Notes: generated from the letters alone by a model not told the origin. Shown: positions 1 through 13,626, counted from the first letter of the stretch. The stretch is 64,000 nucleotides of DNA from Ecdyonurus torrentis (GCA_949318235.1 OX439134.1:13994828-14058827); one strand, 5' to 3'. Numbers and translations: made by a program.

Positions 1-207
1 TATGCCAGATTCTATTAAATAAACAGAACTTGTAAATATATACGGTATGGAAATAAGGCTTAATGGGTTCAAAAACCAAATCACTTTCGCATCATAAACA
101 CAAAATTTCTTTATACAAATTTTAAGGGGCACTTTTGACCAGGGATTTTCTTTAACTTAAATTTATATCTTTATATGAAATAAAAGTTTTTTTGTTTTTA
201 AACTTAC
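1..207 (-). other. Hox4: Hox4 intron 1, 5' part
   Basis: AT-rich sequence downstream of the donor GTAAGT (207-202, minus strand). No acceptor and homeobox exon follows before the window edge, so the intron continues to the left. The open frame running into it (KFKNKKTF and so on) is read-through without homeodomain similarity. Confidence 0.8.
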
Positions 208-784
208 CAACTCCTGCAACATGAATTTTCTTCATCCAAGGATAAATCACACGATCAGTATCTCCATCTCCATCTGAATTTGAATCATCTTCATCTTGTC
301 CTGAATCATCCCCAACATAATCCCCTAAATTTGAATGTTGATCTGCAGTCGTACTTGGAGATTCAGGAGATGAATGTTGTATTTGTGACATAGGTGGACT
401 AATTCTTTCACCACCATTAATAATAACTGATGATAAATTTGGTGCCATTGATGCTGATTGTAATGTTACTGGTATTGTTTGATTTTGAACTGATGGTAAA
501 GCTACACAAGGTGCTGGGGGTGGTACACTTTGATGCATATGATAAACATTATGTTGTTGTGGTTGTACTACATTATGATGTATTGGATGATGATAATAAG
601 TAGGTGTTGGATAATTAGCATATTGTTGATAATTACCACCATATTGTTGTTGTTGATTTGTTTGTTGATGAAAAAAATCAGCTGTATTTGGTGATGGTAT
701 ATAACTACTTTGATTATATTCTTCTGATGGTGGAAATTTTGGATCTACAGATGTAGAATATGAATTCATTAAAAATGAACTCAT
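208..784 (-). CDS. Hox4: Hox4/Deformed-class homeodomain transcription factor, first coding exon (partial gene)
   Basis: N-terminal 192 codons plus one base of a Hox4/Dfd protein, a nuclear transcription factor that patterns the anterior trunk/head. Seen: MSSFLMNSY at residues 1-9 and VDPKFPPSEEY at 13-23, the signature N-terminus of Hox4 proteins; a Q/Y/H/P-rich stretch at about 38-90; an acidic D/S/G run at about 152-177; and the PBC/Exd-binding hexapeptide YPWM at 181-184 inside IYPWMKKIHVAG, the Dfd/Hox4 form. The reading frame continues past 208, but GTAAGT at 207-202 is a consensus splice donor, so the exon should end at 208 (phase 1), just after the hexapeptide where Hox genes normally carry their intron. 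The homeobox exon lies beyond the left edge. The start is the ATG at 784, whose next residues match the family N-terminus. No frameshift or stop is seen, and a promoter lies about 270 bp upstream. Class assignment is confident; the exact exon end is inferred. Confidence 0.95.
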
Positions 785-1054
785 GATTGTTTTTTTTTTA
801 TATAATTTTATATATTTTTATAATTATAAAAAAAAAGTATATTCACTGTTTCACACATAAATTCATCACTTCACTGAAATGTTGATGTGTTTTTTATTCA
901 CAATTGTAGAGAGAGATGATTTTTAAGTCCATGTTGACACGATAGCATACAAGTTACTGAAAAACATAAAGTAAAAGCATATCAAAAAGGCTTTTCAGGT
1001 TTACCAAGTATACACAGTTAGAAGTTTTGAAAAAAAGAGGTGGGGAGTAAGAGT
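785..1054 (-). other. Hox4: Predicted Hox4 5' untranslated region
   Basis: The stretch between the inferred transcription start near 1054 and the ATG at 784. It is AT-rich with a pyrimidine run just before the ATG on the coding strand. Its extent depends on the promoter call and assumes no 5' UTR intron; neither can be verified from sequence alone. Confidence 0.45.
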
Positions 1055-1098
1055 GAGAGAGAGATTTGTAGAGGGGACTATATAGGGTGGGAGATTGG
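1051..1098 (-). promoter_or_regulatory. Hox4: Candidate Hox4 core promoter (CCAAT, TATA, Inr)
   Basis: On the minus strand, CCAAT (1098-1094) is followed by the TATA-like CTATATAG (1085-1078). TCACTC, which resembles a protostome initiator, has its A at 1054, 30 nt from the first T of TATATA (1084). The spacing is right for a TATA/Inr core promoter and the position is about 270 bp upstream of the Hox4 ATG. A short GA-rich stretch (1050-1065) overlaps it. The call is by motif and spacing only. Confidence 0.55.
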
Positions 1099-1100
1099 TT

Positions 1101-3240
1101 CTTTTTGTAACCAGTAGGCGGAGCTTAATTTATATATAACTAATAATATTATTAAATATTTTTTTATTATATATTTATTTATTGTTTTATTAATTTAATA
1201 TTTTTATTACGATTTTTTTTTTTTAGTTTTTATACAGGATTTTTGTTAAGAAATATGGTGATTTTTTTAGAGTGTTTGTAATTTTGATATCATTAACTGT
1301 ATTAAATTGTAAAAATTAATAATATATATTTACAAAAAAAATGGTAGAATTTTAGGAAAAATATAAAACAGGTATTACGTAAGGTGAATTTTAAATCAAT
1401 GATCATCATATAATTTGATGATTTTAACGTTATTGCTTAAAAGTCTAAAGATTTTAAAATTTGAATTCAAATTTATGTCATGTGTTGCGTGTATAATTTT
1501 ATTTAATAATTTCAATACACATCAGTTGTATAATAATAGTGCAATAATATTAGTGCAGAAATCAAATTTTTACAAATTTACTAATTTACAAATTTAAAAA
1601 ATCAATGATAGAACAAGTTTAAACTTATCAAAATTCTTTTAAAATTACAAAACCCAAAATTTGAAACAATGCCTTGCAAAACTTCTAATTATGGTGATAA
1701 AAAAGAATAACTTAAAACATAATGTTTATCTACTAAAATAGAAAAAAAAATTGCAATATTTTATATTCACTCGTTCTAAAAGAAACTATAAAAAATTAAT
1801 ATATTTTTTTTAATCATGCAGCTAAAAAAAAAGCACATAAGAAATTAAAAACAAATAAACGTGTTTAATAATTCAAACAAAATAATTATATTAAATATAT
1901 ATAACAAAAATAATATTATATAATAATCAGCCATTAAAGAGTAATTTGAAAACAAAATTCAAAAATTTAATATTACATTAATCTATGCCAAAACTATAAT
2001 AACGCTAATTTTTTTGCAATTATATATAATTGCATTTTAAAAGGTAACTTTTATTAACTTATATAAAAGCAACAACAACAACAACAAATCCATTGTTAAA
2101 TATTTACATAGAGAATAAAAGTTTTAATTTAAAAATTAAATATGTAATTAAGATATAATTACAAATATTTGTTTAAGGACTAGATGAAAAAAATATTAAA
2201 AAAGTTAAATTATTTTGAAGTATAATTTTTTTTTCTAAGAAATTTAATTTATATTTTTAGTAATTATAAAATTTAATGAATAATTATGTTATTAAAATAA
2301 TTACTCATTATTAAAATCTGATATAAATAAAAGAGTAATTTATATATAGTTAAATACTTGATAACAGGATGATTTACAACTAAATTTATATTTTGTAATT
2401 AAGTGGATTTTAATTAACATTTTGTAATGAATTAAAGAAACAATCTTTTGAAATAATGATTTTTGCTTTATAGTTTTATGACTTGGATTGAGAAATTGTT
2501 ATATATAAATTTTTATCACGTTTAGGTATAATAAATCCTTCTTTCATGGAAATTCTATAATAAAGGTTGCAAAAGTGTACAAATTCATATAATACAAATT
2601 GTCCTGTAATTCCCTATACTAAAATTGATCATAAATATTATCAAATCCTAAAATGTGAACCAAAATGGACGATTTAAAAAATTTAAAGAGTACAGAATAT
2701 AGACATGAATGATGCATTTTTATACCTAAAAAAATTGTATTATAATTATATCAAATCAAAGACTTGATTAAATTAGAACAGTTGTATAATGAGCATGAAT
2801 TTTAATTTGAAATTAGTAACATAAACTATCAATGAACAATGCTTGTTAATATTACATTAATGGGAACCCACATTTATGCATAAATTAAAACAAATCGTAA
2901 TGGTCCTTAATAAAAATACTATATTCAAAAACCATAATTTTAAAGTGTAAATACATAACGACCAAAACATCAATATAATTACATACTTACTTATATTTGT
3001 TTTTTCTAAAATTAAAGACGAATAAATAAAAGTATCGTTTTCATCTCTGTCGACGTAAAAATAAATAATAAAAAAAAGAGAGAAGTATTTTGGCAAAAGA
3101 CGAAAGAAAAGCGTGTGTTGCTTGCTGCTGACTGAAGCAGAGTATAGTGAGAGAGAAAGAGAGAACTTTGAACAATCAATCACTTTTAGAAGTCGTCTTC
3201 TTCTCTCTTCTCTTTTTCTTTTTTTTTTCTTCTTATTTCT
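1101..3240. other. Gene-free AT-rich upstream region of Hox4
   Basis: No credible coding sequence, splice-bounded exon or transposon ends. It holds A/T runs and a short CAA repeat (about 2068-2086). Any Hox4 enhancers here cannot be recognised without comparative data. Confidence 0.5.
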
Positions 3241-3247
3241 TACCCTC

Positions 3248-3251
<4 letters not shown>

Positions 3252-3324
<73 letters not shown>
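3252..3324. repeat. (CT)n microsatellite
   Basis: An uninterrupted CT tract of about 73 bp inside a wider pyrimidine-rich stretch (about 3190-3400). Short ORFs rich in S and L, and in R and E on the other strand, are its translations. Confidence 0.95.
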
Positions 3325-3328
<4 letters not shown>

Positions 3329-4324
3329 ATCTCTCCCCTTCACTCTCTCTTCCTCGGTACCGGTCCACAGAAGTTCTCTCTCTCTCTTTCTCTCCCATCT
3401 TGTCGTTGAGTGACAGTTGCACCCCTATTTCCTCCCCCTGTTTTTCCTCTTTCAAACATCCCTCCTTCAAAAAAAAATGCTCAAATTATATTCTTTTCTG
3501 ATCAATATTAAATTTTTTATTATAATATAAATAAATATTATATTACAATACAATTTTTTGAAATATTATTTGTTTACATTTTGTTTCATAACGTCAGTTT
3601 ACTATAATATCATTGGTAATAAATTTAAATATATATGTGTATCAGTAGGTGTGTTCTTAAAGTGATATTTTCTTATGTTTCAGTTCATCCACATGTGAGT
3701 TATACTATTTAACAACATGGCAGGCTTATAGCGTTGGATATATAAGGTAAATACACTTTTATATTACAAAATCCTTTATTATGTAACATTATTATAGTTG
3801 TTGTAGAACAACAAAGTTATTGTAATTTTTATATGTATGCCATATAAATTGGTCTCAAAATAAGTAGATATAGACAAAAAAATAATATATTAAGAAATGA
3901 TGACGTACATATTTACATAACAAGTATGTAAATAAGGTGAAATATTTATTATAAAAAAAAATTGCACATCGATGATGAAAAAAATTAGGCAATCATTTGG
4001 AATACAATAAATATTCTATATAAGTTTGAAATATTATTTTATATTTTATTTCTAAATCATATAATGAAGATATACTGAAAATATTGTATGTTCTATAGTG
4101 TTTAAAAAAGCGAAAAAATTATACCTAAGAAGTAATTTGTAAATAAAATTGATATTTAAAAAAATATAAAACGATTTGAAATTGATATAACTTTATTATA
4201 TAACTAATATGACTGAAAAAAATTACCACTATGACATTTATCACTCTTATAACAATTGAAAAACTTCTACATAGTATTATGTTGATAGCTTTACTTACAA
4301 GGTGTAAATTCGTTGTAAGTAGAA

Positions 4325-4445
4325 TTAAATGAAGTGCAAGCCACACGCTCCCCTATATATAAGTATAATATATATAAAGAGAAGAAAAGTCGCGTAAATC
4401 ACTCACACCGTCGTGTCATCCATTTGTTTTCTCTCTCTTCTTCTT
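4325..4445. promoter_or_regulatory. Candidate core promoter(s), possibly bidirectional
   Basis: Plus strand: TATAAAG at 4373-4379 and TCACTC with its A at 4401, 28 nt downstream, the same initiator-like hexamer as at the Hox4 promoter. Then comes a less AT-rich stretch (GTCGCGTAAATCACTCACACCG). Minus strand: TATATATAGGGG starts near 4361. No ORF follows on either side, so a transcript from here would be non-coding or a distal 5' exon. Motif and spacing only. Confidence 0.3.
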
Positions 4446-5065
4446 TTTTCATTCTTTACTCAAAGATCAAACAGCTTAATCCACGCACAACTTTTTCTCT
4501 CTTTTGACATATAAATAAAAAAAAAAGGATATTTCAATTCATTTTCTTGTTGTTTTTCTTTCTTTTTATATATATTATTGATTTCACAATTTTTTTATGT
4601 TTCTATTTTCTTCAATTTCGCTTATATCCTTGAAGCATTAAAAAAAATTATAATTCTGTGTTTTATATTTATTTTTATGTTCGTTGAAAAATTGTAGTTT
4701 CATCTCTCTATAAAAGATTTTATGTATATAGATGATGTGAGAAATTTAAAGTAAGCTGTAGTAACCTTGCTAGAAATCTACATTTTGTTAATGTTTAGGT
4801 TTTACAAAATATCACTAAAAAAATGCATAGAATTTAAAATGAATACACACAAACTTTATAAGTGATCTAAATGTAAATATGCAAAGTAAATTAAATTTTT
4901 ATAAAGAGAGAATTATAAGAAAAGTAATTAAGTAGCCCATTAACCTATAATTTTACTAACACTAGTGTCATTAAAAGCTTTTAATAAAGACCATAAAATG
5001 TAAAATACACATTATATTAACAATTCAGGTTAAAATTATTTAAATATCAAGTGAATTCTGTGAGC

Positions 5066-5125
5066 ATTACTCGCGCGCATCCACGAGCCCGAGTATCCTG
5101 TAGGTTAGGCAGCCCGGAGGACATA
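5066..5125. other. Isolated GC-rich patch in AT-rich DNA
   Basis: About 60 bp containing CTCGCGCGCATCCACGAGCC and CAGCCCGGAGG, in sharp contrast with the AT-rich DNA around it. It is not repeated elsewhere in the window and has no long ORF. On the minus strand ACCTACAG could act as a splice acceptor. It may be a conserved non-coding element, an upstream Hox4 exon or a repeat fragment; I cannot tell which. Confidence 0.35.
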
Positions 5126-8100
5126 CTTCTATTTTCCTCTTTTTTACCTCATTTTTAATTTTATCAAAACACACACAAACTTTAATATAAACTCTAAAAA
5201 TCTTTATCCACGATGTTTTAACTTTTATAAAGTTATTTTCAATTGTATTTTAAAAGCTTTGAGTGTAGAATATCATTAAAAATTTTTAATTGTAATTTCG
5301 TAATAATAATTTAATCATCATTAAAATAGTATCTTAAGACTGATAAAATTTTTAAATTTTAGTTTTGTAATATTTTATAGTGAAATAACATTATTTAACA
5401 GTGTTTCATAATGCTATTGTGTCTAATTTATCATTAAAAGTCTTTTTACGAGTTCCGTAAAAAAATTATAAAGTGCGTGAATTAATGAAATAAAATAAAT
5501 GAAGATAAAATATTTATTTAGCAAAAACAAACAAGTATCAAGTAATGTACACTTTTAAATTCAATCATTTATATTTTTTTATATATATTGCACCCGTAAA
5601 TTGTTTTATATTCTTAAATTATATTACTTAGTATGTTTTTAATTACCATATTTACTTTCAAAGTTGTTATATTTAATTTGTAAAAAATATTACGTATTTT
5701 AGCTCTTTTTTAATTTTCTACAAGCATTTATAATTTTGTAAATTCTAATGATGAGAAAGAGAGAGAGAGTATGTCTATGTGAAAGAGAGAAGGCGGTGTA
5801 TAAAATTCACTGAATTAATTCAAAAATAATATTGTAATGAGAACATGTTGGTCTTTTATAAAAATTCCTCCATGATGTTTTTTACTGCAAACTTTCAGCA
5901 TAATTAAATAAAAATTAAATATTATTATAATACAATCTATAAATGATACTAAATACCAACAAACTAAAAAATAAAATTAATTTTAAATTAATTAAAAAAA
6001 ATAGAGTCAATTTTCTATTTGATTTTTTTTTTTTTTTTTTTTTTTGCAAGACAAGGCGAATGAGAATGACGAATGGATTTTTATTATTATTTATAATCTT
6101 TTTTTTTTTTTTTTTTTTTTTGCCTCCTTCTCTTCATTTTTTATTATTTTTTAAATTTTTATTCTCTAAACGTTTAACTATTCATTCATCATACAAAAAT
6201 TCCGTTATTATATAACTTGTTAAAAAGAATTGAAAGTTAATCTTTTTTACGCTGAAATTCTTATTTTTTCTTGCCTTTTTTCAAACTTATTATAAACTTT
6301 TAAGGGAGAGAGCACAAGAAAGAGAGAGAGAGAGAGAGAAAAAGAGGCAAAAAAGCAATCATGAGAAGGATTCAAGATGGCGTTAAGCGCATTGGGGCAC
6401 AAATTTTGATGGATGATGAAAGTGATAGGACCGCCTGCTTTTTTTTTTTTTTTTTTTTTTTTCCAGGCCGGTCAGAGCAAAATCTCGTTACTAAAAAAAA
6501 TATTGAGGGGGAGGAGTTGAAAAAGTCGGCACTCGGCTTTGAACATCAAAACTTTTTTTTCCATCTTGTGCCTGCAATTTGCAATGGTTAGGGAGAGTGA
6601 AAAAAAAAATTAAATATCAAAAAGAATTTTTAAATTGGCGTATAAGAGAAATTGATTATTGCGCACTGGACATTTGATATTTGAATAAAGTTGTCAACGC
6701 GCTTTTGTAATTTTTTGTAACATTTTGCAAATTTCAACGCTTCAACTATTATGTATAGAATATGTACATATGCCAATAGTAATTTATTATAATGTACTAA
6801 AAATCATTACTTATAGAAAGTTTAATAGTATATGTGAGCCTAGTCATGTGTATAAAAGGTGGACAAATTTTAATATATAAATTAAACTAAAAAAAAAATT
6901 GTAAAACATGTCCAATACTTAAATTTTATTTATTCATTTTTCGAAGTTTGAATACAAATAGATACTCGACTTATTATTAAGATGTTAAAAATATTTTAGA
7001 CTTTTTTGTAAGTACTATAGAGTTACTATTTTTTATGTATATTTTATATACATATATAGAGAAACTTTATTGAGCTGCATATTTGTATAATTATCTTTAA
7101 AAAAAAATGCTTATAAATTTTACAATTTTGTTTTCATAGAAATGCGTTATATCAGAATTCATCATATTTGGACAAAAAACACATACAGTTTTATTATTTT
7201 TATTTTTTATTTTTTAATAAAAGTCAAATAATAAGGTAAATTTTATGTATAATAACATTTTCTTGATATTCAAATGAGAAGCTATTCTAAAGAGCATAAA
7301 AAATTTAAAAGATAAAACACGTACTTCAAAAAACAATCCAAAATAATATTGCTATGATTTATGTTCTCTAAAATTTAGTTGTAACCTTAAAATACAGCTT
7401 TTTTTTTTCAAAAGCTATAATTTTAACTGTAAAAATTGTTTTAAAAAACAACTCATTAAATAAAGATTAATTATGTGTTAATAATTATTTAAAATCATAT
7501 TTCTAAGACTTAAGTTAGCGTTATAACATTATATATTTTCAGTTTCTCGCAAACATTTTTTTCTGTTGAATTCTCACGTAATTTGAATTTCTAAAACTGT
7601 CCCCATACATTTTTTTGTAAAAATTGAATACAAAAAAATTCATAATACTAATAATCTTAATATTGGAATCATCTTATAAATGCTAAAAAAAAAAGAGCAT
7701 TCACATATATTTATTACTATATTAACTTTGTGCAGCTAATTGTTAATTAGCATTGTTTTAAATGGGAATAATTTTTTTACTCATGCACAAAATTACTGAA
7801 AGGAATTGAATATATGAACCCATCTTAATGTCAAGAGGATAAAAAAAATTGCTATTGTATTTATAAAAATTAATTATCTCAATATATACATTTTTTTTTA
7901 AGAAACAAATTTAATATATTAAAATGTGGTTGTTGTACATATGTATGTACGTACAGTATAATAATATTATAAACCAATTGTCTATATTATAAGTAGCATA
8001 ATAAAAAAACATTTTTAATAACAATATAAAACAAATTTAAATATAATTTTCAAGACCCCCTATTGATAATTCGAGCACGTGAACAAAGTATAATATAAAA

Positions 8101-11100
8101 AAAATTGCAGCTTGCATAAGTTTTGTAATACATGATATAGTTTTAAATACTCGAGGCCTCCTAAGGTGTTCATGTATTGTTATACATACTCGCAAAACCG
8201 TGTCAAAAGTTTCCTATTTACATCTATTATCTACATTGTTTATAAGAACCGTTTGTTTGTTTTTTTTTTTTTTTTTTTTTTTTTTTACTCTAAAACTCAA
8301 AGTCGTATATATATGATAAATGAATATTATTACTGTATAATTATATTATATATCGCAAATGATTATGATAAATGAATTTATGGTAATTTTTTATACAAAA
8401 AAATATTTTGACTTCAATATATTTCCTGTTTTGTTTTCTTATATATGTTTGAAAAATATTATATTATTCTTTTTCTTTGCAAAGCTACAGGTGGGCTATT
8501 ATTTTTTATATCTTACATAAATCAAGATTTTATATTTTTTGATGGTGAAAAAAAAAAGTGTTAGTTTTCATTGCACATTTATAAGGTGAAATTATAGTGT
8601 TATTATATATGAAATTTTTATTGCGTGTAAAATTTTACATTATGGTTTTCAAAATTAAATTATTAAATTTTTTATGCTTTTGACAGGAAATTTTTTATTA
8701 TATATTATGAATATATATATTTTTTATATGTTGAGTTATCATAAATGCTTTCACCGTTTAATTTTGCATGCAGTTACAACTTTTATCTCTCTATTATTTT
8801 TATATCATTTTCATTTTGTTCATAAAATTCTATAATTTTAGTTTTCGTATTAAACACATTTATAAGAGTATAAGTGATGAAATTGATATCGTATGTTTGT
8901 ATGAGCTATAGAATTATTAGCATTTGTAATACTGGAGTTTCAAATCAGTATCAATGTGTTTGAATTATCAGGTATAGTATTTTAATATGTTGATCAAAAT
9001 ATTAGTTTAAAATAAAAACTGAAATGAAGAAGAAATCTCGTCAAATTAAGGGACTTTATAAAGCTCAGACATTTTTCTCAATTGAATTTGACGAATGAAA
9101 ATTCAATAACAATTTAGAATTATATTGCTAAACAATTTCGAAAACTACTTTCAATCAAATTGAGCTCACATAAGTTCAAAAGTTCAGTGCCCAAAACTAA
9201 AAAAATAGTAATAATAATAACAAAAAATAAAAAATGTTTTTTTTTTTATCCAATAACAACTATTTAAATTTTATTCAAGTGACAAAGAAAATTTAATTAA
9301 AAAAAATAAAACTATGTATACAATATACATATATTTTAATATTTGAACACGTAATTTTTATGTGATAATATAAACTATACGATATACTTTAATATACATA
9401 ACAATAACACCCCATAAGGCTTTGAAAAATGTGATTGAAATCTATTTAAATTAAAAATTTATTTCATATACATAATATTGTATACAAAAGGCATGAAAAA
9501 CTATATAATTAATTTCCGGTGTATATAGATATGACGTCATTGTATTTTACACATGGTTCCCTCTGTATATATTCATATGTGCATGCAACGAAGCATGCCT
9601 TACACATCTAAAGCAAAATGACAAATGATGTTACAAACAGACGTATTTTTGCCAAAGCTTGTTCTCTCTATGAGAATATTTCCCTGCTTATTGTATTATA
9701 TTATACGAGACAAAAGAAAAGAAATAAACCCTATATATATATACATGTACATTTCTTACATATACAGAAAAATCCCTTAGGAACTTTTTATAACATTGAA
9801 TTGAGCGTCGGGAATTTTCTTTGGCAAAAATTATCTTTATTTTTTTTATACATTATATATATATTTTTCTCTATTCAATATGAGTCAGGAATTTGGCTGT
9901 CAGATGAAAATGTTGGAAAATTGTTTTTTAAAAATATGTTGTTTTTTTTATATTATAGGTATATTCTCTTTTTAAATCATTAATTTTGAGTTTTTGACTT
10001 AAAACTAGAAACTTGAAATGTTGACTGGAGTATATTAATGTAAGGTTATATATTTTAATCATCGCTTGCGAAAGGTGATTGCATTGGTGTCTTCTTTTTT
10101 GAGTATATTTATATTTTTATAGTTTATGCTTTTTTTAAAAGTAATATCAGTAGTACTTTGTAATATAGCGTATATAAGCTCTAATAAATGTACACACGAT
10201 TGTGACAATATACTTCGCTATTCAAAAAATTTAACTGAATTTGAAACGTTATTCTTTTAAAAATATACTTGCACTGAATTGTAATGATATTAAAATATAC
10301 TTACTACAATCGAGTGTATACTATAGCAAATAAAAGTAAGTTTACGTATATATATATATAAATATATATATATGGCAATTTTAATATTTGTCTTAAAATA
10401 ATGTTATTTTAATTATATACCTCTATTTTGAAATTTGCAAAGGAAGCACTAAAAAACAATAATAACGCATGAATTTATGCAAAGAATTGGCATGGAAAAA
10501 AATGGAATTTTCTGCTGCTAAATAAATAGTTAAAATTAGAAACTATAATTATACATTTATCATGTAATTTAGTGTTAGTTCTGCTAATTTTTTGAATCTA
10601 CACTCAAAAGCAAGGTACCTTCGTAATAAAAAAACATTTAAATTAGCATAGAAATTAATTTACATTTAATTTTTTTTTATATATAAACGTATGAATTTAA
10701 GGGTGGTTTTGAGAGGTCTCATACCCATTGTATAGATCAGTGCTTGTACCTCTTAAAATTCAAATTTTATCCCTATTTTCATATTTTTGTTGAAAGTAAA
10801 ATGGTAATAACCACTATAATAATGATATTTTACCAACCATTGACAGTTCATATAACAAGTTAAACACAAGCATCGGTTTCTTCACTGCAGCATTATACTT
10901 TCGTATACACAGAAACAGAAATATAATAAAACAATTTGTTCACAACACTGAATTATGCTAAAATTTTCATAACTAGTGACCATCAGATAAATATAAGAAA
11001 AATAATTATTGCAATAATGCATACATGGAGGCTTGTGGTCTTCACGATTTTAGTCCAAAAATCATTAAATATATTTGGAGTTGTCTCTCTTTTAATTGTC

Positions 11101-11598
11101 ACTCTAAAAAGTATTTTACATTTTCTGCTTTTCCACTTTTAATCATATACATTAACAGATTTTATACCTCATTTTAGGCATAGTAAAAAAGACATATTTT
11201 TTTTAATTTAGAATTTACCCTTTCTCTAGATATTTTCCTTATAGTAAAATTAGAATTCGAAATTAAAAAATATAAAAACGAAATGGAACACTCCATCTTC
11301 CCTACAAATGAAGTGTATTCCATGGTATATATTGAAGTTATCGGTGTCAGGAAGTCTATTTTAAGAAGATCGATCGGCTTAGTATATAAGAGATATCGCT
11401 ACCTTGCTCCCATGAGAAATAATATTCAATATTTTGACGCTAGTAGAAACTTGCAGTACTTCATCATAATTTCGACAAGGGTGGAGAATAGTATAGTCAA
11501 ATCAACGACCAATATTGATTTATATTTATTGATCAATTCATGTTCAAAAGAAATATACCGACATGGTGATGTGTATACTGTATATAGAAAGGGAAGGA

Positions 11599-11605
<7 letters not shown>

Positions 11606-11642
<37 letters not shown>
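11606..11642. repeat. (GA)n microsatellite
   Basis: A GA tract of about 37 bp at the end of a 135-codon chance ORF, whose C-terminal RE repeat it encodes. Confidence 0.9.
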
Positions 11643-11646
<4 letters not shown>

Positions 11647-13120
11647 AAAATATGAAAAATATTGAAATATATAGATGGAAATATTTTTGAATGAATTTTC
11701 AAATGCTATAAGAGTGTGTTTTGCGCATCTTTGTTTTTTATATTATTATTATTTTTTAGGAAATTAAACATCAGTATATAGAAAAAAATATTATAAACAA
11801 ATTGGGTTACAAAAAAGTATATTTTGAAATACTTGACGTAATTTTATATGAATATTTCCCACATATTATAATGATACAAAAAATAAAAGACAGAGAATGT
11901 AGAAGAAATACGATTTATTTATTGTTTCATAAAGAACATGAATCATGAAATTCACAACATATATGTACAATGCAATTTATGCTGATACTCTTATCCATAT
12001 AAAATAAACAGTATATAAATATGAAAGTATTTTTAAATTTCATAATATCATACATCAAAACAATGTAAATTCTTTACTCCAAAAGGATGCTACTTACTAT
12101 AGTTAGAAATGTCTATGTGGTCTTTCTCCCAAGTGCTTTAAAGAATCTCACTCTTGCATAAGTCTAAAAAATCTAAAAACATATTCATAAGCTTTTTTTT
12201 AGGTAACCTATATAATTACTTTAATTAATTTAGCTCTTATAATATTTTAATTAGTTATGGCATTGAACTTAAAATTTGTATACTTTTCACGAGCATAAAA
12301 TTTTAAATTCACTCTTATTGTATATAGACCCATTCATGATAATAAAACATTCATTCAAAAAGACGAAGGAAATATCAATATAAAGAGACATCATTAACAC
12401 TAATGATTTTATAACAGCAGTATAAAATTTTACTATATATTATGATTAAAGTTTCAAATGCATATAAATGAGTTTTGCATATTCAGATGGCTACAGGTTG
12501 GTATATGTATAACGATGTGGTATTCACTAACGTTAGGGCAGGTCTCGACACATACTATATATGTATTATACAGTGAAAGAAGTAAACATTACACGACTAT
12601 AAATCATTCGACCCTTTTTTTTTCTCTTTCTCTCTCTTGCAATGCAAAACCTTTGAAACCTTACTTGACCTACATTTTATTCAAACTTTTTGCAAAAGAT
12701 AAAAAAAGTATATTTATTTGAACTGTGTATGCTGCTGTAGATCACTAGATTTTAAATTTGTTTTGCTGTTGATCAGCTGAATTGTTATACTTTTTGTTGT
12801 GCATGGAATTTTTCTTCCACTTCCTATTTGTATACTGTATACCTCAAAGTAGAGAAGTCAGTAATGGAGATCTATCTGATATATATGATCTATATCTGAT
12901 CTAATAAAAACTTGAATTTTGAGAGAGGTGACGTAATGATAAAAAAAAATCATTTTTGTTTTACTATAAGACACTGGGCTTTCACTCGCTGTTTGTCTTG
13001 ACCATAAAATAACACAATATAAAAATATGTGATGACTGATGAGTATTAAACTAAAAATTTATATTTTTTATACCTATAATCATGTGAAGAGTAAAAAATA
13101 TACTAATAATGAATTTTTTA

Positions 13121-13251
<131 letters not shown>

Positions 13252-13626
13252 CTCATCATATCATCATCCTCTTTCTGAAAAATTTCTCAAAACATAATAA
13301 TACTGCACAAAAAATACTATTATTTATTATGAAATAAATTAATTATTTAATAATAAATTTAGCAACTTATATATAAAATACTTAACGTCAATTTGTTCAG
13401 TAAAAATGTTGAGTTACATGTTTATTACCTGAACATTACGTGACTCATTCACTTTATTGTCATCAATTTTTTTTATATTATATACATTACTACTTACTAG
13501 TCATGTTATTCACGCCAGATAAAATGCATAAAATGTGTCGAATCATTGTGTATAGCTTGCACGCTAATTAGAGTTTGCAAGTTTGCTTCTGTTTTGTTTC
13601 TACATACATATATATATACAACCCCT

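Larger units (their letters stand above)
3420..11605. other. Gene-free AT-rich interval
   Basis: Apart from the candidate promoter near 4.35 kb and the GC-rich patch near 5.07 kb, this holds homopolymers (T tracts at about 6026-6045, 6101-6121, 6440-6461 and 8261-8286), a GA tract at 6321-6339, a GA-rich patch at 5756-5790, and one TGACGTCA at 9532-9539. No protein domain or RNA gene is recognised; the short ORFs are low-complexity. Confidence 0.5.

Noticed and set aside
2857..3413. Overlapping ORFs with RE or SL repeats
   Set aside because: They are translations of the GA/CT microsatellite, without domain or codon signal. The same holds for the ORFs at 13.0, 25.7, 29.4, 51.2, 52.0 and 57.0 kb.
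5084..5106. A mir-10-like seed (ATCCTGTAGG) in the GC-rich patch
   Set aside because: It is similar to ACCCTGTAG but has a mismatch in the seed, and no complementary arm is found nearby to make a hairpin.
9618..9983. 121-aa ORF
   Set aside because: F/Y/I/K-rich with no motif and no splice or promoter support; a chance ORF in AT-rich DNA.
11283..11690. 135-aa ORF
   Set aside because: It contains no recognisable domain, ends in a GA-tract RE repeat, and has the amino-acid bias of AT-rich chance ORFs.
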